A DNA stretch of 64,000 nt from Spartinivicinus poritis (GTDB lineage Bacteria; Pseudomonadota; Gammaproteobacteria; Pseudomonadales; Zooshikellaceae), in contig NZ_JAPMOU010000014.1 of assembly GCF_028858535.1 (NCBI RefSeq), forward strand, positions 62,001 to 126,000, given 5' to 3'. A model generated the notes under the pieces. That model was not told the origin of the DNA and made no database searches. It was given only the letters and a program-made list of their open reading frames with translations. Both the position numbers and the translations under genes were made by a program. Shown in pieces: positions 1 to 9,001 of the stretch (position 1 is the first letter of the stretch; every line of letters begins with the position of its first letter).

Positions 1-1
1 G

Positions 2-433
2 GTGGCTAAGCAGCTAGCTCAAATGATTGTGCGTGATGGAGAAGGCGCCACTAAATTTGTCTCCATTAATGTCAATGGTGCAAAAACTGCTCAAGATGCC
101 TTGGAAGTTGCCTATACAGTGGCACACTCTCCTTTAGTTAAAACCGCCTTATTTGCCAGTGATCCCAATTGGGGCAGAATATTAGCGGCAGTTGGCCGAG
201 CAGAGATTGCTGAATTAGATGTCAATGAGGTACAGATAAAGCTAAATGATGTTGCCATTGTTGAAAAAGGTGGTCGAGCAGCCAGCTATACAGAAGAGCA
301 GGGTCAACAGGCAATGGTTGAGTCTGCAATTTCAATTGATATTGAGCTGGGTAATGGCGATTTTGCTGAAACTATCTGGACAACTGACCTTTCCCATGAG
401 TATGTCAAAATCAATGCTGAATATCGGACCTGA
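2..433 (+). CDS. argJ: ArgJ, glutamate N-acetyltransferase / amino-acid acetyltransferase, C-terminal part
   Basis: The reading frame is open from the window edge, so only the last 143 residues are present. They match the C-terminal (beta-chain) half of ornithine acetyltransferase, which recycles the acetyl group from N-acetylornithine to glutamate in arginine synthesis. Recognisable family stretches are LAQMIVRDGEGATKF, SPLVKTALFASDPNWGRI and the typical ending YVKINAEYRT. The autocatalytic Thr that starts the beta chain lies upstream, outside the window, so the GTG at position 2 is not the real start. The family is about 400 residues long. The MutT-ThiE gene follows 16 bases later on the same strand, and argJ-mutT linkage is common in pseudomonad relatives. 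Confidence 0.95.
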   Translation: MAKQLAQMIVRDGEGATKFVSINVNGAKTAQDALEVAYTVAHSPLVKTALFASDPNWGRILAAVGRAEIAELDVNEVQIKLNDVAIVEKGGRAASYTEEQGQQAMVESAISIDIELGNGDFAETIWTTDLSHEYVKINAEYRT

Positions 434-449
434 TAACAGAGAATAAAAT

Positions 450-1409
450 ATGCACAAAAAGTCTATTCAGGTTGCAGCGGCGGCGATTATAAATGCTTCA
501 GGTGAAGTATTAATTGCTAAACGCCCGGATGATAAACACCAAGGGGGTAAGTGGGAGTTTCCTGGAGGCAAGATAGAGCAGGGAGAAACTGTGCAGGCAG
601 CATTAACGCGAGAGCTATACGAAGAACTTGCTATTCAGGTAATAACTGCTAACCCATTAATTAAAATAACTTATGAGTATCCTGAAAAAGTTGTACAGCT
701 TGATGTATGGCAAGTAACAGCATTTAGTGGTGATCCTGTTGGCAATGAAGGACAGGCAATTAAGTGGGTGGCAAAAACAAAACTATCAGATTATCAGTTT
801 CCACCCGCTAATCGCCCTATTCTTCAAGCCTTATTACTACCTGATCATTATTTAATTTCAGGTGGCTTTACTGACCAGGCTGACTGCTTAAGGCGCGTAC
901 AAACAGCTATAGCTTCAGGCATTCAATTAATACAGCTAAGGGCTACGGACAAACCTATACCACTGGGCTTGGTCAAAGCCTTGGCAGAGTACTGTTATCA
1001 AACAAACGTGAAGCTGCTTATTAAACAGTCAAGTTGTAGTAGAGAGACATATAATCTGGAAGGAGTCTGCGGTGTTCATCTAACGGCAACTGAATTGATG
1101 GATTGCAATGAAGCTGCTATTGCTCAGTATCAAGAGCAGGGTTGGCTAGTTGCTGCCTCCTGCCATAACGCTGAGGAAATTGCTAAGGCTAATGCGTTAG
1201 CTGTGGATTTTATTACTCTTTCACCAATTCAGCCAACGGCGAGCCACTCAGAACAGCCCAGCTTAGGTTGGGAAAAAGCACAGCATTTAATCAATTTAGC
1301 GCAGTGCCCTATTTATTGTCTGGGTGGTCTCGACGCTTCCGATGTAAAGCAGGCCAAGCAGATTGGTGGCCAAGGTGTTGCTGGAATTAGTCAGTTCTGG
1401 CCTAGTTAG
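450..1409 (+). CDS. mutT: MutT-type Nudix hydrolase fused to a ThiE-like domain
   Basis: The N-terminal domain (about residues 1-130) is an 8-oxo-dGTP diphosphatase. The Nudix box begins GGKIEQGE and continues REL then EEL, carrying the G, E, RE and EE residues that bind the metal-nucleotide. It clears oxidised dGTP from the nucleotide pool. Residues about 135-319 form a TIM-barrel domain of the thiamine-phosphate synthase (ThiE/TenI) type, seen in QLIQLRATDK, VDFITLSPIQPTASH and the glycine-rich LGGLDASD end. This two-domain arrangement of about 315 residues is the usual form in Pseudomonas-like bacteria and is not a new fusion. Whether the ThiE-like part is catalytic cannot be told from sequence. 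It lies 16 bases behind argJ and is probably co-transcribed with it; it converges on yacG. Confidence 0.93.
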   Translation: MHKKSIQVAAAAIINASGEVLIAKRPDDKHQGGKWEFPGGKIEQGETVQAALTRELYEELAIQVITANPLIKITYEYPEKVVQLDVWQVTAFSGDPVGNEGQAIKWVAKTKLSDYQFPPANRPILQALLLPDHYLISGGFTDQADCLRRVQTAIASGIQLIQLRATDKPIPLGLVKALAEYCYQTNVKLLIKQSSCSRETYNLEGVCGVHLTATELMDCNEAAIAQYQEQGWLVAASCHNAEEIAKANALAVDFITLSPIQPTASHSEQPSLGWEKAQHLINLAQCPIYCLGGLDASDVKQAKQIGGQGVAGISQFWPS

Positions 1410-1411
1410 CT

Positions 1412-1618
1412 TTATACTAGCTGGTCAGAGGGGTACTCTGCTAAAAGCTCTTCATCAGGCAGATAAGCAGGATCGCCCGGAATGCGGTGCTGCTCATCTG
1501 CCCAGGCACCTAAATCAATCAGCTGACAGCGTTTTGAGCAGAAGGGTCGAAATTCATTTTTAGGTGTCCAGGGACCTGCTTTTTTGCAGGTAGGGCATTT
1601 AACGATAGCACTAGTCAT
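1412..1618 (-). CDS. yacG: YacG, DNA gyrase inhibitor / zinc-finger protein
   Basis: A 68-residue protein with the YacG zinc finger: CPTC near the N terminus and CSKRC about 15 residues later, followed by the family signature [17 protein letters not shown]. In E. coli YacG binds GyrB and inhibits gyrase. The ATG at 1618 overlaps the coaE stop codon (TAG at 1611-1613), which suggests translational coupling. An in-frame TTG at 1627 lies closer to an AGGA sequence and is an alternative start three codons longer. It is the last gene of the pilD-coaE-yacG run, in the same order as in Pseudomonas. Confidence 0.93.
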   Translation of the reverse strand: MTSAIVKCPTCKKAGPWTPKNEFRPFCSKRCQLIDLGAWADEQHRIPGDPAYLPDEELLAEYPSDQLV

Positions 1619-2216
1619 GACAAGCAAATCCTAAATATTGCTGATGAAGCTGGTCCAATTGAGCATAAAGGTGCTGAATAGAACCCTGATTATTAATTAT
1701 ATCATCTGCTCTTTGCTGTTTCTCCTCTCGTGGCATTTGTGTTGCCAATATGCGTTGAGCTTGCTCTTTTGACATCTTGTCTCGCTGGCAGGCTCTAGTG
1801 ATTTGTACTGTTTCAGGCACATCAATGAGTAAAGTGCGGTCAACAAGCAGGTGCTGATCAGTCTCAAATAGTAAAGGGGATACCAGCACTGCATAAGCAG
1901 ATGTAGCCCGCTCTAATGCTGCAATAATTTGTTGTCGAATAAGGGGGTGCAGCAGTTTTTCTAGCCATGTTTTTTCTATTGGTGAGTTGAAAATTAGCTG
2001 TCGCAAGTATGGGCGGTTAAGTGAGCCATCTTCAAGTAAAACTTGATTACCAAAGTGCTCCTCAATAGTAGATAAGGCTGAGGATCCTGGCTCTACTACC
2101 TGTCTGGCAATGATATCGGCATCAACGATAGTAATTTGTTTAATATTAGCTAAATAGTCTGTTGCAGACGTTTTACCACTACCAATGCCACCAGTAATAC
2201 CAACTTTATACGCCAT
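1611..2216 (-). CDS. coaE: Dephospho-CoA kinase
   Basis: CoaE phosphorylates the ribose 3'-OH of dephospho-CoA, the last step of coenzyme A synthesis. The 201-residue product starts [16 protein letters not shown], giving a P-loop at residues 8-15, and contains the family stretches [16 protein letters not shown] and HPLIRQQI. I chose the ATG at 2216 because the family starts just before the P-loop; the longer open frame upstream only runs through the end of pilD. The start overlaps pilD by 11 bases and the stop overlaps yacG, so the three genes are likely one translationally coupled unit. Confidence 0.96.
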   Translation of the reverse strand: MAYKVGITGGIGSGKTSATDYLANIKQITIVDADIIARQVVEPGSSALSTIEEHFGNQVLLEDGSLNRPYLRQLIFNSPIEKTWLEKLLHPLIRQQIIAALERATSAYAVLVSPLLFETDQHLLVDRTLLIDVPETVQITRACQRDKMSKEQAQRILATQMPREEKQQRADDIINNQGSIQHLYAQLDQLHQQYLGFACHD

Positions 2217-3087
2217 GGAATTTTGCGATTTGTAGGTAGTTATTAAGTAGGGCTTCACCCCATAAACAAGCAATAATACCTGCAATGGCTAAGTAAGGGC
2301 CAAAGGGGATTTTGCTATTGCGCTCTTTAAGGCCTAAACCAATCATAGTAATACCTACCAAAGCTCCCACAAATGAAGACAGTAGGATAATAACAGGCAA
2401 CATTTGCCAACCAAGCCAGGCACCAAAGCAAGCTAATAACTTAAAATCCCCATGCCCCATACCTTCTTTTTTAGTTAATAATTTGAAAGCCCAGTAAACA
2501 CTCCATAATGATAAATATCCAGCAATAGCTCCCCAAACTGCACTGCCAAGGTCTGTGAAAATGTTAAAATAGTTTAAAGCCAGGCCAAGCCATAAAAAAG
2601 GTAGGGTGATACTGTCGGGTAATAATTGCTCATCTAAATCAATCATTGTGAGTACAATCATGGCAAAAAATAAACTGCTCGCTGCCAGCATTTGCAAACT
2701 AAAACCGTAATAATAGGCAGCTGCAACAGTCAATAATCCAGAGACAAACTCAATAATAGGGTAGCGAATTGAGATGGAGGACTTACAGTTGGCGCATTTT
2801 CCTTTTAATAGAATGTAACTCACAATGGGTATGTTTTGCCAGGCTTTAACAGGGGTTTGACACGTTGGGCAGTGAGAATGAGGAAATATTAAATTAAACT
2901 TAGTGGGCTCCATAGTAGGGGGTGGTAGCTTAAGAAATTCACAACACCCAGTATTCCATTCTCGATTCATCATGATTGGTAGCCGTAAAATAACCACATT
3001 TAAAAAGCTGCCAACAATCAGACCAAAAATAAGTGAAACTAAAATAAAAGCCGCAGGACTACTGGCTAAGTAATCGATAATATTCAT
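2206..3087 (-). CDS. pilD: Type IV prepilin peptidase / N-methyltransferase
   Basis: PilD is an inner-membrane aspartyl protease that cleaves the leader of type IV prepilins and methylates the new N-terminal Phe. The 293-residue product has a first membrane helix (FILVSLIFGLIVGSFLNVVI), then a cytoplasmic loop with two CxxC pairs (HCPTC and CANC) that bind zinc, and then several more helices. The two catalytic aspartates are visible in DLDEQLLPD and in GHGDFKLLA (GxGD motif). I start it at the ATG at 3087; the open frame extends 43 codons further without family similarity. It lies 82 bases behind pilC. Confidence 0.96.
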   Translation of the reverse strand: MNIIDYLASSPAAFILVSLIFGLIVGSFLNVVILRLPIMMNREWNTGCCEFLKLPPPTMEPTKFNLIFPHSHCPTCQTPVKAWQNIPIVSYILLKGKCANCKSSISIRYPIIEFVSGLLTVAAAYYYGFSLQMLAASSLFFAMIVLTMIDLDEQLLPDSITLPFLWLGLALNYFNIFTDLGSAVWGAIAGYLSLWSVYWAFKLLTKKEGMGHGDFKLLACFGAWLGWQMLPVIILLSSFVGALVGITMIGLGLKERNSKIPFGPYLAIAGIIACLWGEALLNNYLQIAKFHGV

Positions 3088-3169
3088 TGAAAAAAATACC
3101 AGACAAAAAAGGACAGTAATGACTGCCCTTATATAATAGCAAAGCTGAGAAAAGTAAAAGAAGTAGGCT

Positions 3170-4387
3170 TTATACAACCTGACCCAGTTGGAAAATAGGT
3201 AAGTACATGGCCACAATCAGGCCACCTACTAATACACCTAATACAGACATAATCAATGGCTCCATCAAGCTGGTGAGGTTATCAACCATATTATCCACTT
3301 CTTCTTCATAATGGCTTGCCACTTTATCTAGCATGTCATCAAGGGCTCCAGACTCTTCGCCAATTCCTACCATTTGGACGGCTAAATTAGGGAATACTGC
3401 CGTGTTTTTCATGGCAAACTGTAATTGTTGACCGGAGGAGATATCTTCTTTAATTTGTCTAGCCGCATCATAGTAAACTACATTACCTGCAGCACCAGCC
3501 ACAGAGTCAAGGGCATCCACTAATGGTACACCTGCCGCAAAAGTGGTAGAGAGGGTTCTTGCGTAACGGGCAACAGCTGATTTGTCGATAATATCACCAA
3601 TAATGGGTATTTTCAGTACAAGCCGATCCCTGCTATCACGTAATCCTCTCGATTTTTCCAGCGCTTTACTGGATGCAAAGATAAGCACACCAATACCCGC
3701 TAAAAAGTACAGCCAATAGGCTTGTAAAAATTCTGATATTTGAATTACAAATAAGGTAAAAGCAGGTAAGTCAGCACCAAATCCTTGGAAAACCTCTTGG
3801 AATTGGGGGACCACTTTAATTAATAGAATAGCCGTGACAATCACTGCTACAACGACTACAGCAATGGGATAGGTCATGGCTTTTTTGATTTTGGCTTTTA
3901 ACGACTCAGTTTTCTCTTTGTAAGTAGCAATTCTATCTAACAAGCTTTCCAAGGCACCAGACTGCTCGCCAGAAGCCACTAGACTGCAATATAAGTCATC
4001 AAAGTACTTGGGGCGTTTGCTTAAGGCTTCAGCTAAGCTGGTACCCCCTGCCACATCATTTTTGACATCATTTACCAGGTCTCGCATAGTGGTATTTTCA
4101 CAACCATCAGCAGTAATTTCAAAAGACTGAATCAACGGCACACCCGCTTTCATCATAGTGGCCAGCTGACGGGTAAAAACCGCAATATCCATTGGCTTGA
4201 TCTTTTTGCCTTTACCAGCAAAACTGATTGCTTTTTTCTTAACCTTAGTTGGGTTGATCCCCTGCTTACGCAGCTCTGCCTTCACCATGGCAATGCTGGC
4301 GCCCTGGATTTCCCCTTTGGTTTTTCGACCTTTCTTATCTTTGCCTTCCCAGACGAAAGCGCTGGGTTTAACTGCTTTTGTAGCCAT
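3170..4387 (-). CDS. pilC: Type IV pilus inner-membrane platform protein PilC
   Basis: PilC is the polytopic inner-membrane protein on which the PilB ATPase acts during pilus assembly. The 405-residue length is normal. It has two GspF-type repeats: one opening with DIAVFTRQLATMMKAGVPL and one with ARYARTLSTTFAAGVPLVDAL, each followed by hydrophobic helices (for example TYPIAVVVVAVIVTAILLI and the C-terminal EPLIMSVLGVLVGGLIVAMYLPI). It begins 238 bases after the pilB stop. I saw no clear terminator in that gap, so it may be read from the pilB promoter or from its own. Confidence 0.97.
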   Translation of the reverse strand: MATKAVKPSAFVWEGKDKKGRKTKGEIQGASIAMVKAELRKQGINPTKVKKKAISFAGKGKKIKPMDIAVFTRQLATMMKAGVPLIQSFEITADGCENTTMRDLVNDVKNDVAGGTSLAEALSKRPKYFDDLYCSLVASGEQSGALESLLDRIATYKEKTESLKAKIKKAMTYPIAVVVVAVIVTAILLIKVVPQFQEVFQGFGADLPAFTLFVIQISEFLQAYWLYFLAGIGVLIFASSKALEKSRGLRDSRDRLVLKIPIIGDIIDKSAVARYARTLSTTFAAGVPLVDALDSVAGAAGNVVYYDAARQIKEDISSGQQLQFAMKNTAVFPNLAVQMVGIGEESGALDDMLDKVASHYEEEVDNMVDNLTSLMEPLIMSVLGVLVGGLIVAMYLPIFQLGQVV

Positions 4388-4625
4388 TGGAGTACCTGAC
4401 TATCAGATTCCTTGGGTAAGGCCCGCTACCGAGCATTATGTATTTATAATAAAGGCACTTGTTGATTCCTGTAGCTTAAATCACAATATGCCTTCTTGTT
4501 GTGTCACACAATAAGTGTAACGCATGCACGTTAAATCTGTTAGAAACAACCAGTTATAATGCTAACTTGTTCAAATAATTAAGGTTTTAGCCTAGTAGTA
4601 TAACTTTACTTCAAAAGTAAGATGA

Positions 4626-6320
4626 CTAGTCTTTAGTCACTCGATTCACTTCTTCCAGGCTAGTGACACCTTGTAGGGCTTTTAATAAGCCTGAAGTGCG
4701 TAAGTCATTGAAGCCTTCTTTTTTAGCTTGTTCGGCAATTTGAATTGAGTTACCTTCTTCCATGATGATTTTAGAAAGCCCTTGAGTAATTCTAACTACT
4801 TCATAAATACCCACACGCCCTTTATAACCATTGTTACACTTATCACAACCTTTAGCACTAGGGCTATATAGTATTGCAGTTTGTGCTTGTTCTTCAGTAT
4901 ATCCTTCATGAAGAAGGGCTGTTTTAGGAATATCCATTTTAACCTTGCAGTTACTACATAAGCGTCTTGCTAAGCGTTGGGCAATAATTAAGTTGACTGT
5001 TGTGGCTAAGTTAAAAGCTGGTACCCCCATGTTTAACAATCGGGTTAGGGTTTCAGCAGCACTATTGGTATGTAGCGTGGACATTACCATGTGGCCGGTT
5101 TGTGCTGCTTTGATAGCAATACTGGCAGTTTCCAGGTCCCGGATCTCACCGACCATGATAATATCTGGATCCTGTCGTAAGAATGCTCGCAGGGCCTGAG
5201 CAAAGTCCATACCTTGCTTTGGGTTGACGTTAACCTGGTTAATGCCTTCCAAGTTAATCTCTACAGGGTCTTCAGCAGTAGATATGTTGCGCTCGACAGT
5301 GTTGAGAATATTAAGCCCAGTGTACAATGAAACGGTTTTGCCACTCCCTGTTGGTCCAGTCACTAAAATCATGCCTTGCGGTTGATGTAAGGCTTCCATA
5401 TACATGTCTTTTTGTTCTTCTTCGTAACCCAGGCTATCAATTCCCATTTGAGCACTGGTTGGGTCAAGAATCCTTAATACAATTTTTTCACCCCACAACG
5501 TTGGACAAGTATTGACCCGAAAGTCGATGGCTTTTGACTTGGACAACTTCATTTTAATCCGGCCATCCTGAGGCTTGCGCCGCTCAGAAATATCCATCGC
5601 AGACATAATTTTTAACCGGGAAGAAATGCGAGGGGCTAAAGTAATAGGTGGCCTCGCGGTTTCATGTAGTACACCATCTGTCCTGAACCTTACCCGGTAA
5701 CTCTTTTCATAGGGCTCAAAGTGGAGGTCTGAAGACCCACCTTTAATAGCACTGAGTAGCATTTTATTAACAAAGCGAACGACAGGCGCATCATCTGCTT
5801 CATCACCACCAGCAGCTTCTTGTTCTTCTTCACCAGCAGATATTTCAAGAGCATCCAGGTCTTCGTCTGCTAAATCACTTAAGGCATCATCAGCGCTTTC
5901 AAGAAACTTTTCGATAGCTGCAGAGAGCTTATTTTCTTCAACTAATACAGAGTCGATATTTAACCCAGTATTAAAGCGGATTTCATCTAAAGCGTTGAGG
6001 TTGGTGGGGTCAGAAACTGCGATGAATAATCGATTACCTCGTTTAAGTAACGGAAGAATATGGTGTTTTCTGATCAGCTTTTCATTGACCAACTCTTTAG
6101 GAGCTTGCTCGAAATCGAAGCAGTCCATATCCATTAAAGGCGAGCCAAACTCTTCTGCTGCAAGTCGGGCAATATCCTTCGATTGAACGAGATCAGCCTG
6201 TACCAAGTGGGTGACAAAAGGAATTTTTTGCTTAGAGGCTTCTTGATAGGCTTGGCTCGCCTGGTCATGGCTGAGCAGATTATCATCAACTAAACGTTTA
6301 GCAAGTCCCGTTAGAATCAT
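4626..6320 (-). CDS. pilB: Type IV pilus assembly ATPase PilB
   Basis: PilB is the hexameric cytoplasmic ATPase that powers pilus extension. The 564-residue protein has the N-terminal GspE/MshEN domain, a P-loop (GPTGSGKT), the Asp box with GEIRDLETA, the His box STLHTNSAAETLTRLLNMG, and the C-terminal tetracysteine zinc site (CSNC and CDKC). An acidic, Glu/Asp-rich linker lies between the MshEN domain and the ATPase core. The gene is divergent from pilA across a 319-base region that carries a perfect inverted repeat and a sigma-54-like element, listed separately. Confidence 0.97.
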   Translation of the reverse strand: MILTGLAKRLVDDNLLSHDQASQAYQEASKQKIPFVTHLVQADLVQSKDIARLAAEEFGSPLMDMDCFDFEQAPKELVNEKLIRKHHILPLLKRGNRLFIAVSDPTNLNALDEIRFNTGLNIDSVLVEENKLSAAIEKFLESADDALSDLADEDLDALEISAGEEEQEAAGGDEADDAPVVRFVNKMLLSAIKGGSSDLHFEPYEKSYRVRFRTDGVLHETARPPITLAPRISSRLKIMSAMDISERRKPQDGRIKMKLSKSKAIDFRVNTCPTLWGEKIVLRILDPTSAQMGIDSLGYEEEQKDMYMEALHQPQGMILVTGPTGSGKTVSLYTGLNILNTVERNISTAEDPVEINLEGINQVNVNPKQGMDFAQALRAFLRQDPDIIMVGEIRDLETASIAIKAAQTGHMVMSTLHTNSAAETLTRLLNMGVPAFNLATTVNLIIAQRLARRLCSNCKVKMDIPKTALLHEGYTEEQAQTAILYSPSAKGCDKCNNGYKGRVGIYEVVRITQGLSKIIMEEGNSIQIAEQAKKEGFNDLRTSGLLKALQGVTSLEEVNRVTKD

Positions 6321-6448
6321 CTTTTATAATCGCTTACTTAGGCTACAACTATCGAAAATATATCTGTTAGATCGAATCAAGTATAGAGCGAAATAGTCAG
6401 CTTTTCATGTTGGAAGAAAATGGTAATAAAAAAGTTATGTATTAGTGA

Positions 6449-6465
6449 CTGACCAAAATGGTCAG
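6449..6465. promoter_or_regulatory. Perfect inverted repeat in the pilB-pilA divergent region
   Basis: The sequence reads CTGACCA, AAA, TGGTCAG: 7-base arms that are perfectly complementary around a 3-base centre. A further half-like GTGACC follows at 6469-6474. There is no T-run, so it is more like an operator for a dimeric regulator than a terminator. The position, between the divergent pilB and pilA genes, suggests control of one or both. The regulator is unknown. The rest of the 319-base gap is AT-rich, with only the sigma-54-like element below. Confidence 0.45.
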
Positions 6466-6580
6466 TAAGTGACCTAAAGTTTAATAAATAAACTGAATCA
6501 AAAATTGCAGCTTCACAAAGAAGTGCTATAACTAACTTGTAAATAGCGTCTAAAGTGACTTAAAGGATGCCTAAAACAGT

Positions 6581-6597
6581 TTGGCATAAATAATGAC
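6581..6597 (+). promoter_or_regulatory. Possible sigma-54 (-24/-12) promoter of pilA
   Basis: The sequence TTGGCATAAATAATGACA has a good -24 element (TTGGCA) followed by TGA at the -12 position, where the consensus is TTGC. The GG and GA dinucleotides are 10 bases apart, as required. pilA is under RpoN/PilR control in Pseudomonas, and the element sits 43 bases before the pilA start codon, which is a suitable distance. The -12 mismatch keeps this tentative. Confidence 0.35.
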
Positions 6598-6639
6598 AGG
6601 GAGTTGAGTACTTTCCTAAAAATAGACGGAGTAAGACGC

Positions 6640-7092
6640 ATGAAAACCATAAGGCAACAACAGGGTTTTACCCTTATCGAATTAATGATAGTAGTCGCTA
6701 TTATTGGCATACTAGCAGCGGTAGCGATACCGGCTTACCAGGACTATACCATTAGGGCGAGAAGCTCGGAGGTATTGGTTATTGCAGGTAAAGATAAGTC
6801 AAGTATTTCGGAAACATTTCTATCAACGTCAAAAATGCCTAAGACTGCAACAGGCGGTGGTATAAGTCTAAACACTAAACAAAGCCCTTATATTACTAAA
6901 ATTGAATATAACCAGGGATCAGATACTAGAGCTACCATTACTTATACACTAAACTCAACTTTAGGAGGGTCTGATACAAAAGGTGATACTCTCATTTTTA
7001 CGGGAGTTGGTACAGTTGGTCAAGGGGTTACTTGGAGTTGTACTGCTGGTACATTAGACCCGAAATTCAGACCTGCTAATTGCCGTGAATAA
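6640..7092 (+). CDS. pilA: Type IV major pilin PilA
   Basis: The 150-residue prepilin starts [20 protein letters not shown]. It has a short basic leader cut by PilD between Gly and Phe, Glu at mature position 5, and the long hydrophobic assembly helix ending [12 protein letters not shown]. Near the C terminus two cysteines (WSCTAG and ANCRE) form the D-region disulfide loop typical of type IVa pilins. The protein ends in Glu, so it lacks the C-terminal Ser that Pseudomonas TfpO glycosylates. I chose the ATG at 6640 because the leader fits and GGAGTAAG stands 7-14 bases upstream. A strong terminator follows 13 bases after the stop. Confidence 0.96.
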   Translation: MKTIRQQQGFTLIELMIVVAIIGILAAVAIPAYQDYTIRARSSEVLVIAGKDKSSISETFLSTSKMPKTATGGGISLNTKQSPYITKIEYNQGSDTRATITYTLNSTLGGSDTKGDTLIFTGVGTVGQGVTWSCTAGTLDPKFRPANCRE

Positions 7093-9001
7093 GCTTTGTG
7101 AAAAAGCTAGCTCATCAAGCAATGAGCTAGCTTTTTTTTTAGAAAAAAAAGTTCTCATCTTTATATTAATTATTCTCGGCGTAGTATTGTATATACCTGG
7201 TCTTAGGGGACCCGCACTGTTAGATGACTATCATAATCTGATTCCGTTACTTGAGATACAAAATAAAAATATTACGTGGATTGATGTTGTTTCTGAAAAT
7301 GAATCAGGTCCTTTAGGCAGGCCTGTATCTATGGCATCTTTTTTACTAAACTATGTGGTGTGGGGGGATAATAAATTTTTTTTTAAGCTGGTAAATGTTT
7401 TTATTCACTTGTTAATTGCTTGTTTGATTTTTTGGTTGTCAGTTATTTTGTACGATAAGACAGAAATTGCAAATAAAAGCAAACAGGCTGCTTTTTGTGT
7501 GGCTTTACTATGGTTAATAAATCCGTTATTTTTTAGTACTACTTTATATGTTATACAGCGCATGGCACAAATAAGTTGTTTGTTTATGCTATGTAGTATG
7601 ATTGCCTATTACTATGCAAGAGTAAGCTTAGTAGTATATAAGTCAATTCTCCTCTATTTTCTAAGTTTTATCTTTTTTTATCCGTTAGCTATTTTTAGTA
7701 AAGAGAATGGTTTGTTAACACTGCCTGTGCTATTTTTGTTAGAGGTTTTCTTTTTTAAGTTTAGTGAGAAATTATATTTTAGCAATATATTGAAAAAAAT
7801 TTATTTTCTAACTTTTGTGGGGGGAGTGGCTTTTGGAGTTTATTTTATCTTTTTTGTGGGTTTGAACTACTTGCCTGGTCTTAACTATGAAGAGAGAGAG
7901 TTTACACTATATGAGAGAGTTCTAACGCAGTTAAGAGTTTTGTTTATATATATAAAAAATATATTTATACCAGATGTAGTAAGTATGGGAGTATTTCATG
8001 ATGATTTCTTAAAGTCTTCTAGCATCCTAAAACCCTGGACAACTGTTATGTCATTGTTTCTATGGGTTGCAACTATATTTTTGGTTATTAAATTTTGGAA
8101 TAAAGTGGGAGTTAGACTTTTAAGTTTTGGTATATTGTTTTTTTTGATTGGACATGGGGTTGAGTCTAGTTTTCTTGGGTTGGAACTGTATTTTGAACAT
8201 AGAAACTATTTTCCAGCCATAGGTTTAATTTGGGGAGTAGTTGGTCTAGGTGTATATTATTTTAAGAAGAAAGTAAATAAGTTAATAAAGAGTGGTATAG
8301 TATTATATTTTGTCACTATATATTTAACTGCTTATCAACTTTCTCATATTTGGGGGGATAAGTTTACTCTACTACAGCATTTTAAAAATGGACATCCTAA
8401 CTCTATAAGGGTTTTAATGGACTTGGGAAGTGAGTATAGTAACTTAGGTATGTTATCAGAGGCAATAAATACCGTAAATAAAATTAAAAAAATAAATTCA
8501 AAAATGATAATTGGTGCAAATTTGCATCAAATGCATATATTATGCCTTAATAATCAGATCATAGATGAAAAGTACTATATGACTTTTATTAGCGAGAAAA
8601 GAGAGCAGAATTTAAAGTACGTTACTATTGCATTAGAAAAATTAGTTTATTTTTATAGAAGTGGCCATTGTAGAAGTATAGATATTAAAAAGCTGTCTAA
8701 TTATTTCTATACTTGGGTTGTAAATTATAAATATAAAAGGAAATGGTTGATTGAAAATATTGCAGCTGAGCTATTTATTGTAGCTAATAATGACGCCTTA
8801 GCAATGAAGATTTTAAAGGATCTTTGGGAGAACGATCGTAATCACGTTAGGGTAGGGATTGATTTAGTTTATTTATTTATTAAAAATCGACAAATAAATC
8901 AAGCTAAAAAGGTAATGAATATTCTGTATGAGTATAGGTATGATAGACGAGTTTCAAGTGAAATAAAATACTATAGCAGAATGATAAAAGAATATGAATA
9001 A
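7085..9001 (+). CDS. GT-C-like polytopic membrane glycosyltransferase, possible pilin glycosyltransferase
   Basis: A 638-residue membrane protein with about ten hydrophobic helices in residues 20-430 and a soluble C-terminal part that is helical and TPR-like ([19 protein letters not shown] region). After the first helix it has LLDDYHNLI, an acidic pair in the first periplasmic loop as in GT-C transferases (PMT, TMTC and TfpW types). GT-C enzymes use lipid-linked sugars and act outside the inner membrane. The GTG start overlaps the pilA stop by 8 bases, and codons 6-19 lie in the pilA terminator hairpin. Base composition drops sharply to AT-rich here. The role in pilin glycosylation is inferred from position and fold only; O-antigen-type transfer is the alternative. 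Confidence 0.6.
   Translation: MNKLCEKASSSSNELAFFLEKKVLIFILIILGVVLYIPGLRGPALLDDYHNLIPLLEIQNKNITWIDVVSENESGPLGRPVSMASFLLNYVVWGDNKFFFKLVNVFIHLLIACLIFWLSVILYDKTEIANKSKQAAFCVALLWLINPLFFSTTLYVIQRMAQISCLFMLCSMIAYYYARVSLVVYKSILLYFLSFIFFYPLAIFSKENGLLTLPVLFLLEVFFFKFSEKLYFSNILKKIYFLTFVGGVAFGVYFIFFVGLNYLPGLNYEEREFTLYERVLTQLRVLFIYIKNIFIPDVVSMGVFHDDFLKSSSILKPWTTVMSLFLWVATIFLVIKFWNKVGVRLLSFGILFFLIGHGVESSFLGLELYFEHRNYFPAIGLIWGVVGLGVYYFKKKVNKLIKSGIVLYFVTIYLTAYQLSHIWGDKFTLLQHFKNGHPNSIRVLMDLGSEYSNLGMLSEAINTVNKIKKINSKMIIGANLHQMHILCLNNQIIDEKYYMTFISEKREQNLKYVTIALEKLVYFYRSGHCRSIDIKKLSNYFYTWVVNYKYKRKWLIENIAAELFIVANNDALAMKILKDLWENDRNHVRVGIDLVYLFIKNRQINQAKKVMNILYEYRYDRRVSSEIKYYSRMIKEYE
7105..7140 (+). terminator. Intrinsic terminator of pilA, inside the next coding region
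   Basis: The 11-base stem AGCTAGCTCAT / ATGAGCTAGCT is perfect, with a CAAGCA loop, an upstream A-run that extends the stem, and nine T at 7132-7140. This is a textbook Rho-independent terminator 13 bases after the pilA stop. It also falls wholly within the open frame of the following glycosyltransferase gene. It should make most pilA transcripts end here and leave only readthrough for the downstream gene. Confidence 0.92.

Noticed and set aside
450-1409. MutT-ThiE fusion as a novel fusion protein
   Set aside because: The same two-domain arrangement and length are usual in pseudomonad-type bacteria.
4197-4514. 105-codon plus-strand frame across the pilC start
   Set aside because: Mostly antisense to pilC; hydrophobic only because of the complementary codons.
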